A program made the translations under genes and the position numbers. Source: an uncultured Eubacteriales bacterium (lineage in GTDB: Bacteria; Bacillota; Clostridia; Oscillospirales; Acutalibacteraceae). Taken from it: a stretch of DNA of 64,000 nt. Positions 34,655-43,015 of the stretch are shown one piece after another. Under the pieces are notes generated by a model, which ran no database searches, was not told the origin of the DNA, and was given only the letters and a program-made list of their open reading frames with translations. How positions within the stretch are numbered: position 1 is the first letter of the stretch; every line of letters starts with the position of its first letter. The stretch is from assembly GCA_934552855.1 (NCBI GenBank), contig CAKTEU010000003.1:1-64000 (forward strand), written 5' to 3'.

Positions 34655-36226
34655 ATGAATTTGATTTTGTTTTTGTCGTGCGTTGCCGCTTTCCTGATTC
34701 CGACAGGTCTTGCACTCATTGACTCAATGCACTTTTTTCAGCTGAACTCTTATCGCTTCAGCACCCATTCAAAATGGCTTTCGGAAAACTTCAATAAGTA
34801 TCTTTCGCATTATCTTTTTTCTGTGATAATGATGATTCTTTCGCTTTTTTCATATCGTGTGGATATAAAAATGGGTCTTATGACGCTCATATTCCTCATT
34901 GCCGCATTTGTTGAAAGGCCGAAAAAGGCGAAAAAGCCGCTTGTTTGTACAGCCCGTGTCAAGCGTATGTTCGTAACGCTTGCCGTTCTTTTTGCGGTTA
35001 TCATCACGGCTTCGGCTGTTCCGCTTTTCAAAACACGGCACGAAAGCATTGCCGTTTTTGTTGTTGTTTGCATTTATGCGCTTTCTCCGTTTTGGGTGCT
35101 TGCCGCAAACTTTATCAATGTTCCGATTGAAAAGGGCGTTAATGCGCATTATACCCACGACGCAAAAAGAAGACTTGAAGCCTGTCCCGACCTCAAAATC
35201 ATTGGCATCACCGGAAGCTACGGAAAAACAAGCGTAAAATATTATCTCAACACTCTCCTTCGTGCAAGATACAACGTTCTCATGACTCCGGAAAGCTATA
35301 ACACACCGATGGGCGTTGTTAAAACAATCCGCTCCTCGCTCAGAGCAACGCATGAAATTTTCATCTGCGAGATGGGCGCAAAATGGGTCGGCGACATCAA
35401 AGAGCTTTGCGACATTGTTCATCCGCAGCACGGCATTATCACCTCAATAGGCCCTCAGCACCTTGAATCGTTTAAAACGCTTGATGCGGTTAAAAACACA
35501 AAGTTTGAACTTGCGGACGCACTTCCGGAAAACGGAATGCTTTTTCTTAACAACGACGACGAAAACATTCGTGACCACGGTTCAAAACGTCCGTTCATCT
35601 CATACGGCATAACAAACAAAAGCGATTACACCGCTTCAAACATCAGCGTTTCGGAGCGTGGAACAACTTTCACCGTAACAGGTCCGAACGGCGAAAGCGA
35701 AAACTTTTCAACCCGCCTCATCGGCCGCCACAACGTTCTCAACATAACCGGAGCAATTGCCGCCGCAAACAAAATGGGTATTCCCCTCTCCGAGCTCAAA
35801 GGTCAGGTCAGACGGCTTGAAGGCGTACCGCACAGACTTGAGCTCAAAAAGAAAAACGGCGTAACACTCATCGACGACGCATACAACTCAAACCCGAGCG
35901 GAACAAAAGCCGCACTTGAGACTTTGTCACTTTTTGAAGGCTTCAAAATTCTTGTCACGCCCGGCATGGTTGAACTTGGCGAAAAGCAGGAGGAACTCAA
36001 CCGTGAGTTCGGTTTGAACGCTTCAAAGGTTTGCGATTACGTTGTCCTTGTCGGAAAAAAGCAGTCTGTTCCAATTGAGGCCGGACTTCTTGACGGCGGA
36101 TATCCGGAAAAGGAAATCTATGTTGCCGACACGATTGAAGAAGCGCTCACCCACGTTTATGCGCTCTCGTCCCTCGGCAAAAACAAGGTTGTTTTGCTTG
36201 AAAACGACCTTCCAGATAACTATTAA
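34655..36226 (+). CDS. MurF-like Mur ligase with N-terminal membrane domain
   Basis: The protein has 523 residues. The first roughly 155 hold about four membrane helices and replace the UDP-sugar-binding domain of canonical MurF. The ATP-binding Mur ligase core follows: GITGSYGKTSVKYY (about 184-197) is the P-loop, EMGAKWVGD carries the metal-binding Glu, and LIGRHNVLNI and DDAYNSNPSG are MurF-type motifs. It should add D-Ala-D-Ala to UDP-MurNAc-tripeptide, with the membrane domain placing it near MraY. It sits directly upstream of ddl, which makes its substrate. ATG at 34655 follows GAGGAAG. Confidence 0.83.
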   Translation: MNLILFLSCVAAFLIPTGLALIDSMHFFQLNSYRFSTHSKWLSENFNKYLSHYLFSVIMMILSLFSYRVDIKMGLMTLIFLIAAFVERPKKAKKPLVCTARVKRMFVTLAVLFAVIITASAVPLFKTRHESIAVFVVVCIYALSPFWVLAANFINVPIEKGVNAHYTHDAKRRLEACPDLKIIGITGSYGKTSVKYYLNTLLRARYNVLMTPESYNTPMGVVKTIRSSLRATHEIFICEMGAKWVGDIKELCDIVHPQHGIITSIGPQHLESFKTLDAVKNTKFELADALPENGMLFLNNDDENIRDHGSKRPFISYGITNKSDYTASNISVSERGTTFTVTGPNGESENFSTRLIGRHNVLNITGAIAAANKMGIPLSELKGQVRRLEGVPHRLELKKKNGVTLIDDAYNSNPSGTKAALETLSLFEGFKILVTPGMVELGEKQEELNREFGLNASKVCDYVVLVGKKQSVPIEAGLLDGGYPEKEIYVADTIEEALTHVYALSSLGKNKVVLLENDLPDNY

Positions 36227-36240
36227 GGAGGTTTTGAAAA

Positions 36241-37530
36241 ATGCGTATTAAAGTCGGCGTAATGTTCGGCGGAAAAAGCGTTGAACACGAAATTTCAATA
36301 ATCTCTGCCTTGCAGGCGATTGCCTCAATGGACACCGAAAAATATGACGTTATACCTATTTATATCACGAAGAACAACGAGTTTTACGTCGGTCCTTCCG
36401 TCGGAGAAATCGAAAGCTATCTTCACATTCCCACCCTGCTCAAAGAAAGCACAAGGGTTATCCTTGTCAACGACGGCGGCCTTGTAAAGCTTATTAAGTA
36501 CCCTGCAAAAAAGTTCGGTTCGTCATACGTTGATTACATTGACGTTGCGTTCCCGATCGTTCACGGAACGAACGTTGAAGACGGAACGCTTCAAGGCTTT
36601 CTTTCAATGCTTGACGTTCCTTATGTCGGCTGCGACGTTGTTTCATCCGCAGTCGGAATGGATAAGTACGTTATGAAAACCGTTCTCAAAGACAACAACA
36701 TTCCCGTGCTTGACTGCCTTTGCTTCAACGCAAAGGAATATGACCGTGACAACGATGCGGTTGTTGACGCAATTGAAAAAAGAATCGGCTATCCCGTAAT
36801 CGTAAAGCCCGTCAACCTCGGTTCTTCAATCGGAATTTCAAAAGCAAAAACAAAGGAAAAGCTTTTTGATTCGCTTGACATGGCGTTTTGCTATGCCGAC
36901 AAGGTTCTTGTTGAACGTGCGGTTCAAAATCTCAAGGAAATCAACTGTTCCGTTTGCGGCGACTATGAACACGCAGAGCCGTCCGAATGTGAAGAACCCG
37001 TCAACAGCGACGATATACTTTCCTTCAGCGACAAGTATTTGAGTTCCGGAAACTCCGGCGGCGGAGCAAAAAGCGGAAAGCTCGGCGCAAAAGCAGGCGG
37101 AAAGTTCGGCGGAGCAAAAAGCGGCGGAGCAAAAAGCGGAATGGCCTCCCTCAGCCGTAAAATTCCTGCGGAAATTACCGACGAGCAAAAGAAAATGATT
37201 CAAAAATATGCGGTTGACGCTTTCAAGTGCCTCGGCTGCAGCGGCGTTTCAAGAATTGACTTTATGATGGACACAAAGTCCGGCGAAATTTTCCTCAACG
37301 AGATAAACACGATTCCCGGTTCGCTTTCGTTTTATCTTTGGGAACCGGTCGGAGTACCCTACACAAAACTTCTTGACAAAATGATTTCTCTTGCGCTCAA
37401 GCGTGAACGTGAACAGGAAGGCATCACCTATGCGTTTGAAAGCAACGTTCTTGAAGGCGTATCCTTCGGCGGCGGAGCAAAAGGCGCAAAGGGCGGAAAG
37501 TTCGGCGGAGCAAAGGGTTCAAAAAGATAA
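36241..37530 (+). CDS. ddl: D-alanine--D-alanine ligase with low-complexity insert
   Basis: Ddl makes the D-Ala-D-Ala dipeptide for peptidoglycan. The ATP-grasp enzyme is recognised by MFGGKSVEHEISIISA at the N-terminus, HGTNVEDGTLQG, KPVNLGSSIGI and the C-terminal metal site FLNEINTIPGS. Unusually, residues about 270-300 are a Gly/Ala/Lys/Ser stretch (GGAKSGGAKSG), in the loop just before the ASLSRKIPAEI segment. The C-terminus carries a related tail (GGGAKGAKGGKFGG). The insert accounts for the 429-residue length, against the usual 340-380. It follows the MurF-like gene by 14 nt with an AAGGAGG site. Confidence 0.92.
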   Translation: MRIKVGVMFGGKSVEHEISIISALQAIASMDTEKYDVIPIYITKNNEFYVGPSVGEIESYLHIPTLLKESTRVILVNDGGLVKLIKYPAKKFGSSYVDYIDVAFPIVHGTNVEDGTLQGFLSMLDVPYVGCDVVSSAVGMDKYVMKTVLKDNNIPVLDCLCFNAKEYDRDNDAVVDAIEKRIGYPVIVKPVNLGSSIGISKAKTKEKLFDSLDMAFCYADKVLVERAVQNLKEINCSVCGDYEHAEPSECEEPVNSDDILSFSDKYLSSGNSGGGAKSGKLGAKAGGKFGGAKSGGAKSGMASLSRKIPAEITDEQKKMIQKYAVDAFKCLGCSGVSRIDFMMDTKSGEIFLNEINTIPGSLSFYLWEPVGVPYTKLLDKMISLALKREREQEGITYAFESNVLEGVSFGGGAKGAKGGKFGGAKGSKR

Positions 37531-37535
37531 ATTGA

Positions 37536-37577
37536 CAACGGCTGTCACAGTGAAACCAACTGCGGCAGCCGTTTTTG
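37536..37577 (+). terminator. ddl operon terminator
   Basis: AACGGCTG pairs with CAGCCGTT before a T-run, ending the hydrolase/murF-like/ddl operon and facing a convergent gene. Confidence 0.75.
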
Positions 37578-37583
37578 TTTCTA

Positions 37584-38015
37584 TCAAAGATAGCTTCTGA
37601 GCTTTTCAAGAAGATCGTTTTCTTCTTTAATCAGCTTGTCTGCAATGTTTTTTGCGTTTTTGTCCGCCGTGGGATACTTGTTGACATAAACCGAAAGCTG
37701 CTTCACTCCCATGTTACAGCCGTCCGTCATAAGTCCCGCAACGGTTTTGTCGGTCGGCTTGTCAAGCAGCTTAAAATTGATTTTCATCCATGAGCCGATT
37801 TTTGCCATTGCCGGCGGTTCTTTTCCGTCCTCGCCCTGCTCATTCAAAAGCTTTTTTGTTTCGTTTCCGATTTCTTCATGGCGTTCAAGCGAAGAAGTCA
37901 AAAGCGAAAGAAGCTCCTCGCTTTTAACGTTGTCAAGAACCTCACGGATTGAGGTGACCGCCGTTTTTGTTCCGCTGTCACATTCTTTGAGAAGATTTAC
38001 AGTATCGTTTGGCAC
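37584..38015 (-). CDS. helical protein of unknown function
   Basis: The protein has 143 residues, mostly amphipathic helices (a probable four-helix bundle) with no membrane segment or signal peptide. Segments such as SLERHEEIGNETKKLLNEQG suggest a ferritin-like or DUF2383-like bundle, but I see no clear metal ligand pattern. The start is GTG at 38015 after AAAGGATG; no ATG lies upstream in frame. It is divergent from the dehydrogenase gene and convergent with ddl. Function unknown. Confidence 0.55.
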   Translation of the reverse strand: MPNDTVNLLKECDSGTKTAVTSIREVLDNVKSEELLSLLTSSLERHEEIGNETKKLLNEQGEDGKEPPAMAKIGSWMKINFKLLDKPTDKTVAGLMTDGCNMGVKQLSVYVNKYPTADKNAKNIADKLIKEENDLLEKLRSYL

Positions 38016-38134
38016 AAATAATCATCCTTTCGTTTTTCTTTTATAATGCCCGTTTTTGCCTTCAATATGAGCGTAATATTTTTTGCTTTTCGGGAGAAAA
38101 TAAAAAGAACAACAGCGAAAGGAACAAAGAAAAA

Positions 38135-39124
38135 ATGAAAATCCTTTTTTATGACGCAAAGCCGTATGACATTGAAGCTTTTGATAACCTTATCAAAAAT
38201 TATGAAGATATTCAAATAGACTATCTTAAAACCGATATTTCAAAAAACACCGTCAGACTTTCAAAGGGATATGATGCCGTGTGCGTTTTTGTTGCGTCTG
38301 ACGTGAACGCATATATTGCAAAAGAGCTTGGAAAACGAGGAGTAAAACTGCTTTTACTGCGTTGTGCCGGGTTCAACAACATTGACCTTTCGGCCGCAAA
38401 GGAAGCGGGACTTACCGTTATGCGTGTTCCGAATTATTCACCGGAAGCAATTGCCGAACACGCACTTGCGCTTGCCTTTGCCGTCAATCGCCATATTCAC
38501 AAAGCTTATATCAAAGTTCGTGAAAACAACTTCAGCCTTATGGGACTCACAGGTATAAACCTTTGCGGAAAAACCGCCGGAATAATCGGAACGGGGCGCA
38601 TCGGAGCGGCAATGTGCCGTGCGTGCTGCGGAATAGGCATGAAAGTTCTTGCATTTGACAAGGTTGAAAACCCGTCGCTTAACTTTGTTGAGTATGTTCC
38701 GCTTGAAGAACTTTTGGAAAAAAGCGACCTGATTTCGCTTCACTGTCCGCTGACGGAAGAAACTTATCACATGATTGACCTTGACGCAATTGAAAAAATG
38801 AAGAACGGCGTTTTGCTTGTTAACACTTCAAGGGGTGCATTAATAAGCACGGAGGATCTTATCAAGGGAATCAGAAAAAGAAAGTTTTCCGGTGTGGGAC
38901 TCGACGTATATGAGGAAGAGCAGGAAAACGTTTTTGAAAACCGTGAGGACGATATTCTCAATACATCGGTGACGGCAAGACTTCTTTCGTTTCCGAATGT
39001 TATTGTAACGTCGCATCAAGGATTTCTTACAAAAGAGGCACTTGAAGCAATCAGTTTTACCACGCTTGAAAACGCAAAAAGCTTTGAAAACGGCGAACCG
39101 GTTAAAGAAAACACCGTTGGATAA
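38135..39124 (+). CDS. D-2-hydroxyacid dehydrogenase
   Basis: This 329-residue NAD-dependent dehydrogenase is of the D-lactate dehydrogenase type, interconverting pyruvate and D-lactate or a related pair. The NAD-binding motif is GTGRIGAAMCRAC (about 152-164). The catalytic Arg lies in NTSRGALI, the Glu in the following GVGLDVYEEE segment, and the His in TSHQGFLT. The frame extends upstream, but ATG at 38135 after GAAAGGAAC gives the normal N-terminus. Its stop lies 10 nt before the orphan antitoxin RNA, which overlaps its 3' untranslated region in antisense. Confidence 0.88.
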   Translation: MKILFYDAKPYDIEAFDNLIKNYEDIQIDYLKTDISKNTVRLSKGYDAVCVFVASDVNAYIAKELGKRGVKLLLLRCAGFNNIDLSAAKEAGLTVMRVPNYSPEAIAEHALALAFAVNRHIHKAYIKVRENNFSLMGLTGINLCGKTAGIIGTGRIGAAMCRACCGIGMKVLAFDKVENPSLNFVEYVPLEELLEKSDLISLHCPLTEETYHMIDLDAIEKMKNGVLLVNTSRGALISTEDLIKGIRKRKFSGVGLDVYEEEQENVFENREDDILNTSVTARLLSFPNVIVTSHQGFLTKEALEAISFTTLENAKSFENGEPVKENTVG

Positions 39125-39128
39125 AAGC

Positions 39129-39258
39129 AAAAAATAACCGCCCGGGCTTTCAAAGCTCGGCGATTATTTTTTTATGACTAAACTTTTGAGGACGAACCGC
39201 TTGCTGAGGCATCATTCTTTATGTTTATATTATGCCCGACCGCCTGGATATTTATCAA
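39129..39258 (-). ncRNA. orphan antitoxin-like RNA (fourth module relative)
   Basis: On the - strand, TTGATA (39253-39258) and CATAAT (39229-39234) have an 18-base spacer and drive an RNA ending at a bidirectional terminator (39132-39175). It carries AAGCGGTTCGTCCTCAAAAG, matching copy 1 at 14690-14710 with few changes. The terminator arms AAATAATCGCC / GGGCGGTTATTT match too. No toxin gene is opposite it: the dehydrogenase gene ends where the toxin would be. The vestige AAAAAATAACCGCC of a toxin 3' end remains. Confidence 0.65.
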
Positions 39259-39267
39259 GCGGCATTT

Positions 39268-40689
39268 TTATTTATCGCAGCCGAAAATCGCCTGTCTCAT
39301 GTCAATGTCAAGGCCACGGTCGTTTTTAAGCTCATCAGCCATTGCAATGTTGTTAAAAAACGCCGCAATCCTGCTGACCGAACGGACAAAACCGTTCCAA
39401 AACGGGGCCGGCTTGATTTGAACCGGACAACGCTTTTCGGTTTTTTCAATCGTAAATTCCGTGAACGGTTCCGTTCCTGAAACGGTGAACGAACGGATTT
39501 TTATGCTGTTCTCACTGAATGAAAGGACGTTATAAATTCCTTCTGCCGTGAGATAATCATATCCGACACGATTTCCGAGCGGAGGAATTTCCGTGCTTTC
39601 GGCAGCCCTTGTGTTCGTTGTGAATGAACCGGAGGTCATATAAACCGTTCCGTTTGCGTTTGAAACGGACGAAAGCCCTTTTGTTTTGAGCGTTGAAACA
39701 CCGCTTTTAATAACGTTTGAACGTGTGTAATAATGACTGTGGCCGGTGAGAACAAGGTCAACGTCAAATTCATCCATAAGCGGAACATAAAGCAGGCGAA
39801 GAAGGCGATTTTCGCTTTCACGGTGAGCAAGCCTTCCGCCGAAAAGGTCATGATGCATAACAGCAACACGCCATTTTACATTGCTGTTTTTGAGTATTGC
39901 AGACTGCATAAACCGCCTGTGAGCCGAAGCATCGGGACAATTTGAATCAACCATCAAAAACAAAACGTCGCCTTTGACAAACCAATAATCACGGCCGACA
40001 AAGCTTTTAAGTCCGGTGTAGCTTTCATACGGAAGCGTTGCAAAGGTTTTGTAATCCGCTCCTTTTCTGTCATGATTGCCGACCGAAAGCGCAGTTGTCA
40101 TCGTTTTAAGAACCGGCGAAGAAACAAATGCGGTGTATTCCTTTCTAAGACCCATTGTTGCCTGGTCACCTGCAGAAAGAATAAGCGAAGCGCCGTAATT
40201 TTCACTGACTTTTTCAATCGTATTGTTAAATGAAAGTGCATGAGAGCGAAGCTTTTCCTCTCCGTCGTAAGCGGTCATGTGAACATCGGTAACATAAAGA
40301 GCGGAAAAATCGGAACTGGTTGAAACAGTGAGCGTTCTTTCTTCCGATTCAAAACCGCCGCCTTTGCAAACATAAGTATACTCGCCGCTTTCAAGACCGG
40401 TTGCGAAAGCTTTATAGATATAATCACCTTGAGGAGTGGTTTGGGCTTTGGCAGAGAAGGTTTTTTCGCCGCTTTTTGTTTTGAGCGTAACATTTCCTTT
40501 GCCGCTTTCTTTTGCGTACCAGGTAAAATAACGCTCGCTTTCGGTGTGACCGGGCGAAACATAAACCGAAGCTTCCTTTTCTTCACTGCTCCAATATGTG
40601 TTCCACTCACTTTCACTCATTGCAAAAATCTGAACGGAAAATGCAAAAATCAATATAAGCGAAACAACAGCTGACAATGTTTTTTTCAT
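39268..40689 (-). CDS. secreted metallophosphoesterase, purple acid phosphatase-like
   Basis: The protein has 473 residues with a signal peptide (residues 1-23). A fibronectin-III-like N-terminal domain is followed by a calcineurin-type metallophosphatase domain. Metal ligands appear in order: VTDVHM, SAGDQ, VGNHDRK, MHHD and LTGHSHYY. This order fits purple acid phosphatase-like enzymes. A Phe-rich helix (FWNGFVRSVSRIAAFFN) lies near the C-terminus. It is probably exported and hydrolyses phosphomonoesters or diesters. ATG at 40689 follows AGGAAGAG. Confidence 0.82.
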   Translation of the reverse strand: MKKTLSAVVSLILIFAFSVQIFAMSESEWNTYWSSEEKEASVYVSPGHTESERYFTWYAKESGKGNVTLKTKSGEKTFSAKAQTTPQGDYIYKAFATGLESGEYTYVCKGGGFESEERTLTVSTSSDFSALYVTDVHMTAYDGEEKLRSHALSFNNTIEKVSENYGASLILSAGDQATMGLRKEYTAFVSSPVLKTMTTALSVGNHDRKGADYKTFATLPYESYTGLKSFVGRDYWFVKGDVLFLMVDSNCPDASAHRRFMQSAILKNSNVKWRVAVMHHDLFGGRLAHRESENRLLRLLYVPLMDEFDVDLVLTGHSHYYTRSNVIKSGVSTLKTKGLSSVSNANGTVYMTSGSFTTNTRAAESTEIPPLGNRVGYDYLTAEGIYNVLSFSENSIKIRSFTVSGTEPFTEFTIEKTEKRCPVQIKPAPFWNGFVRSVSRIAAFFNNIAMADELKNDRGLDIDMRQAIFGCDK

Positions 40690-41488
40690 TATGTATCTCT
40701 TCCTTTCTTCGGCTTAAATTTTATCACAACCGGCAACAAAAATCAACAATGGTTTTCTACGGATTGCTATGCCGACACGTGAAATTTTACCATTATAACA
40801 TCAACATAGAATTATACTCGTAGAGGCGGATTTTGTTCCGCCCATGGGATTTAGCCTTTTTCGTCGCATAAAATTCTTTCAAACCCATCCGCTTCAACAC
40901 AATCAAAAATCCAAATCGGATTATATTTATTAAATTTTTTGATTTTACCCGAAAAGTCGCATGAAACGTGCGACTTTTTTGAGTTTTGGCGGTATATATG
41001 AAGGGACTTTTTTATTGTTAAAAAACGGTAAATTTTTCTCACAAAAAGACAAAAAAGAAAATTAAAGCAGCTGTTCGGTCAAAGAAAAAGAGAAATAATT
41101 ATTACAATCCGATAATAAAAAAGAGGTAAAATGTATTTACCCCACAGGTCAAACCTATACCAGATATAAACACAGATATAAAAAAGAGAGTGGGTATAGA
41201 GAGAGAATTGTTAAGGAGAGGAAAAATTCTTCTTTTTCCGCTTCGGATTACGCCTTCGCCGTCCGTACCCGCAATTTTTAAAATTAATGCCGAATTGAAT
41301 TTGTTCGGCTTAACACAGTTTAACATCCGAAAATTTGTATAGGCTCGACTCATGCCTTTCCACAATAAATTTTTATGATTGCATAAAAACGCCGCTAAAA
41401 TGTTTTCAAAAATTTTCAGTTTTTTTAAAAAAGTTGTCCGATTGTGTGTTAAAATTTCGTATATATTCATAAAGGAGGAGGAAACCCG
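40690..41488. repeat. long intergenic region with inverted copy of dispersed repeat
   Basis: There is no credible gene in about 800 bp. The segment 40860-40980 is the reverse complement of about 4270-4395: the TCGCACG/CGTGCGA hairpin and the AT-rich block match nearly perfectly, then the copies drift. A GGCGGAttttgtTCCGCC hairpin is at 40826-40841. The remainder is AT-rich, with only weak matches to promoter elements before the sigma-factor gene. Confidence 0.55.
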
Positions 41489-42058
41489 ATGACCGACGAA
41501 ATCTTGCTTTCCGAAATTAATAAGAATCCGTCAAAGGGCTTTTCTCTTCTTTTGAACGAGTATTCGCCCGTTGTTTTCAAAATCTGCCGTGCCGTTTTGC
41601 TCCCCGTTGGAACAAACGAGGATGCACAGGAATGCGCAGCAGATGTTTTTGCCGAATTTTTTAAGAACAGGGAAAAAGTTGACCTTTCAAGGGGAAGCAT
41701 AAAAGCCCTGCTTGCTTTCACCGCAAAAACAAAGGCGATTGACCGTTATCGAAAGCTCAAAAAAGAAAGCGGAAAAACCGTTTCGCTTGAAGAAACAAAA
41801 GAGCTTGTTTCTCCTGCTTTTGCATTTGACGAAAGCGAGAAAAGGGAACGAAGCCGCCTGATTAAGGATGCCGTTTCTTCGCTTGGAGAGCCGGACAGAA
41901 CAATTATCGTCAGAAAATATTTTTTCGGCGAAACCGCTGCGGAAATCGGCAACGTAATTTCACTTTCGGCCGAAGCCGTTCAAAAGCGTTCCCGGCGTGC
42001 GCTTCAAAAACTCAAAGAATTGCTTGAAAAAGAACAGGGGGGTGTTTTGCTTGACTGA
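41489..42058 (+). CDS. ECF-type RNA polymerase sigma factor
   Basis: This 189-residue protein has sigma region 2 at about 20-90 (NEDAQECAADVFAEFF and KAIDRYRKL) and region 4 at about 125-180 (EPDRTIIVRKYFFGETAAEIG, quoted here as IIVRKYFFGETAAEIG, then LSAEAVQKRSRRALQKLKE). It is an extracytoplasmic-function sigma. It would be held by the membrane protein encoded directly downstream, whose TTG start overlaps the sigma stop by 8 nt. ATG at 41489 follows GGAGGAGG. It heads a four-gene operon ending in a secreted protein. Confidence 0.9.
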   Translation: MTDEILLSEINKNPSKGFSLLLNEYSPVVFKICRAVLLPVGTNEDAQECAADVFAEFFKNREKVDLSRGSIKALLAFTAKTKAIDRYRKLKKESGKTVSLEETKELVSPAFAFDESEKRERSRLIKDAVSSLGEPDRTIIVRKYFFGETAAEIGNVISLSAEAVQKRSRRALQKLKELLEKEQGGVLLD

Positions 42059-42806
42059 ATTTGAAGATTTTTTTTCCAACCTTACTTTGGAGGATACCGA
42101 AAGCCTCATCAAGGATATTGATGTTTCGATAAACGAAGCCGACAAAGAAAAAATTTCGGCTCTTGCGTTCAAAAAAGCAAAGCTTAAAAAAACCTCATCA
42201 AAAAGGACAATCGTTTTTCGTTTTGCCGCTGTGGCAGCCTGCCTTTGTATTGTTTCGGTTGCGGCGTTTTTCGGGGTCAAAACCTTTTCAAAACCAAAGC
42301 CGGAACCGGCAACGGAACCTTCTTCATCGTCGTCGGTTTCTTCCGCAGGAGAGAAGGCTTTGATGCTTGCAATTTCAAACGGTGACGAAGGACTGATTGA
42401 AAAGCTTCTTAAAAGCGGCGTTCTTGTCAGCCGTGAAATTCTTGATTATGCGGTTGACTGCACTTCGTTTTTGTCATACGGCGTGATAAGCGACATTGCA
42501 AAATCGGTTGAAAAAGTTTTCGGCTCAACCGGGCTTGACCCGCTGTTGGAAAGCACACTCATCGGCAATTCAAAAAAAGCACTTGAAGAACTTCAAAGGC
42601 GTGACGGAATGCTTATGACTCCAACGGAAAAACTTGCGTTTTTCTTCTCGGTTGCCTTTTGCAACAGTGATGTTGTTGAAGCATTCAAAGAAAAAGGCGC
42701 AGACGTTTTTGCAACCGATGCGGCAGGCAACAACATTCTTCAGATTGCCGAAAAATACGGCAACACAAAAAATGCAAAATACGCAAAAGAACAGGGAATA
42801 AAATAA
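42051..42806 (+). CDS. membrane anti-sigma factor with extracellular ankyrin repeats
   Basis: The protein has 251 residues. A cytoplasmic, acidic N-terminus (about 1-52) probably binds the sigma factor. One membrane helix lies at about 53-77, then a Pro/Ser linker and a C-terminal domain (about 100-251) of ankyrin-like repeats (ALMLAISNGDEGLIEKLL, FKEKGADVFATDAAGNN). Start is TTG at 42051 after AGGGGGG, overlapping the sigma gene by 8 nt. Ankyrin repeats on the outer side would be an unusual sensory domain. Anti-sigma activity is inferred from position and topology. Confidence 0.72.
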   Translation: MTEFEDFFSNLTLEDTESLIKDIDVSINEADKEKISALAFKKAKLKKTSSKRTIVFRFAAVAACLCIVSVAAFFGVKTFSKPKPEPATEPSSSSSVSSAGEKALMLAISNGDEGLIEKLLKSGVLVSREILDYAVDCTSFLSYGVISDIAKSVEKVFGSTGLDPLLESTLIGNSKKALEELQRRDGMLMTPTEKLAFFFSVAFCNSDVVEAFKEKGADVFATDAAGNNILQIAEKYGNTKNAKYAKEQGIK

Positions 42807-42828
42807 ATTTTTGAAAGGCGGTTTTACT

Positions 42829-42990
42829 GTGACAACAGGACTTGCGGCGATATTCTTCGGCTGGGCCGGAGTTGTTTATGAAATTCTTCGCATTTTCAAG
42901 GGTAACGGCTCTGCCGAAAAGTTTATGAATAATGTTTTGAACACATATGGTGTTTTTGTTCAGGATTTGATTATGAAAATCTTCGGCTGA
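42829..42990 (+). CDS. 53-residue microprotein in sigma operon
   Basis: GTG at 42829 follows GAAAGGCGG by seven bases. The peptide begins MTTGLAAIFFGWAGVVYEIL, has a short hydrophobic helix and ends in an amphipathic helix (YGVFVQDLIMKIFG). It lies between the anti-sigma gene and the secreted-protein gene with short gaps, so it is probably cotranscribed. No known family recognised; a small membrane-active or regulatory peptide is possible. Confidence 0.55.
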   Translation: MTTGLAAIFFGWAGVVYEILRIFKGNGSAEKFMNNVLNTYGVFVQDLIMKIFG

Positions 42991-43015
42991 TTAATAAAAA
43001 GAAAGGTTGATAATT

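Noticed and set aside
36241..37530. Ddl insert as a collagen-like domain
   Set aside because: No Gly-X-Y periodicity; it is a low-complexity G/A/K/S stretch.
37711..38046. A + strand frame opposite the helical protein gene
   Set aside because: It is the complement of the GTG-started gene at 37584-38015, which has a proper ribosome site.
41102..41470. A 122-codon open frame on the - strand in the intergenic region before the sigma factor
   Set aside because: Low-complexity composition, no ribosome site, no recognisable domain, and part of it lies in AT-rich repeat sequence.
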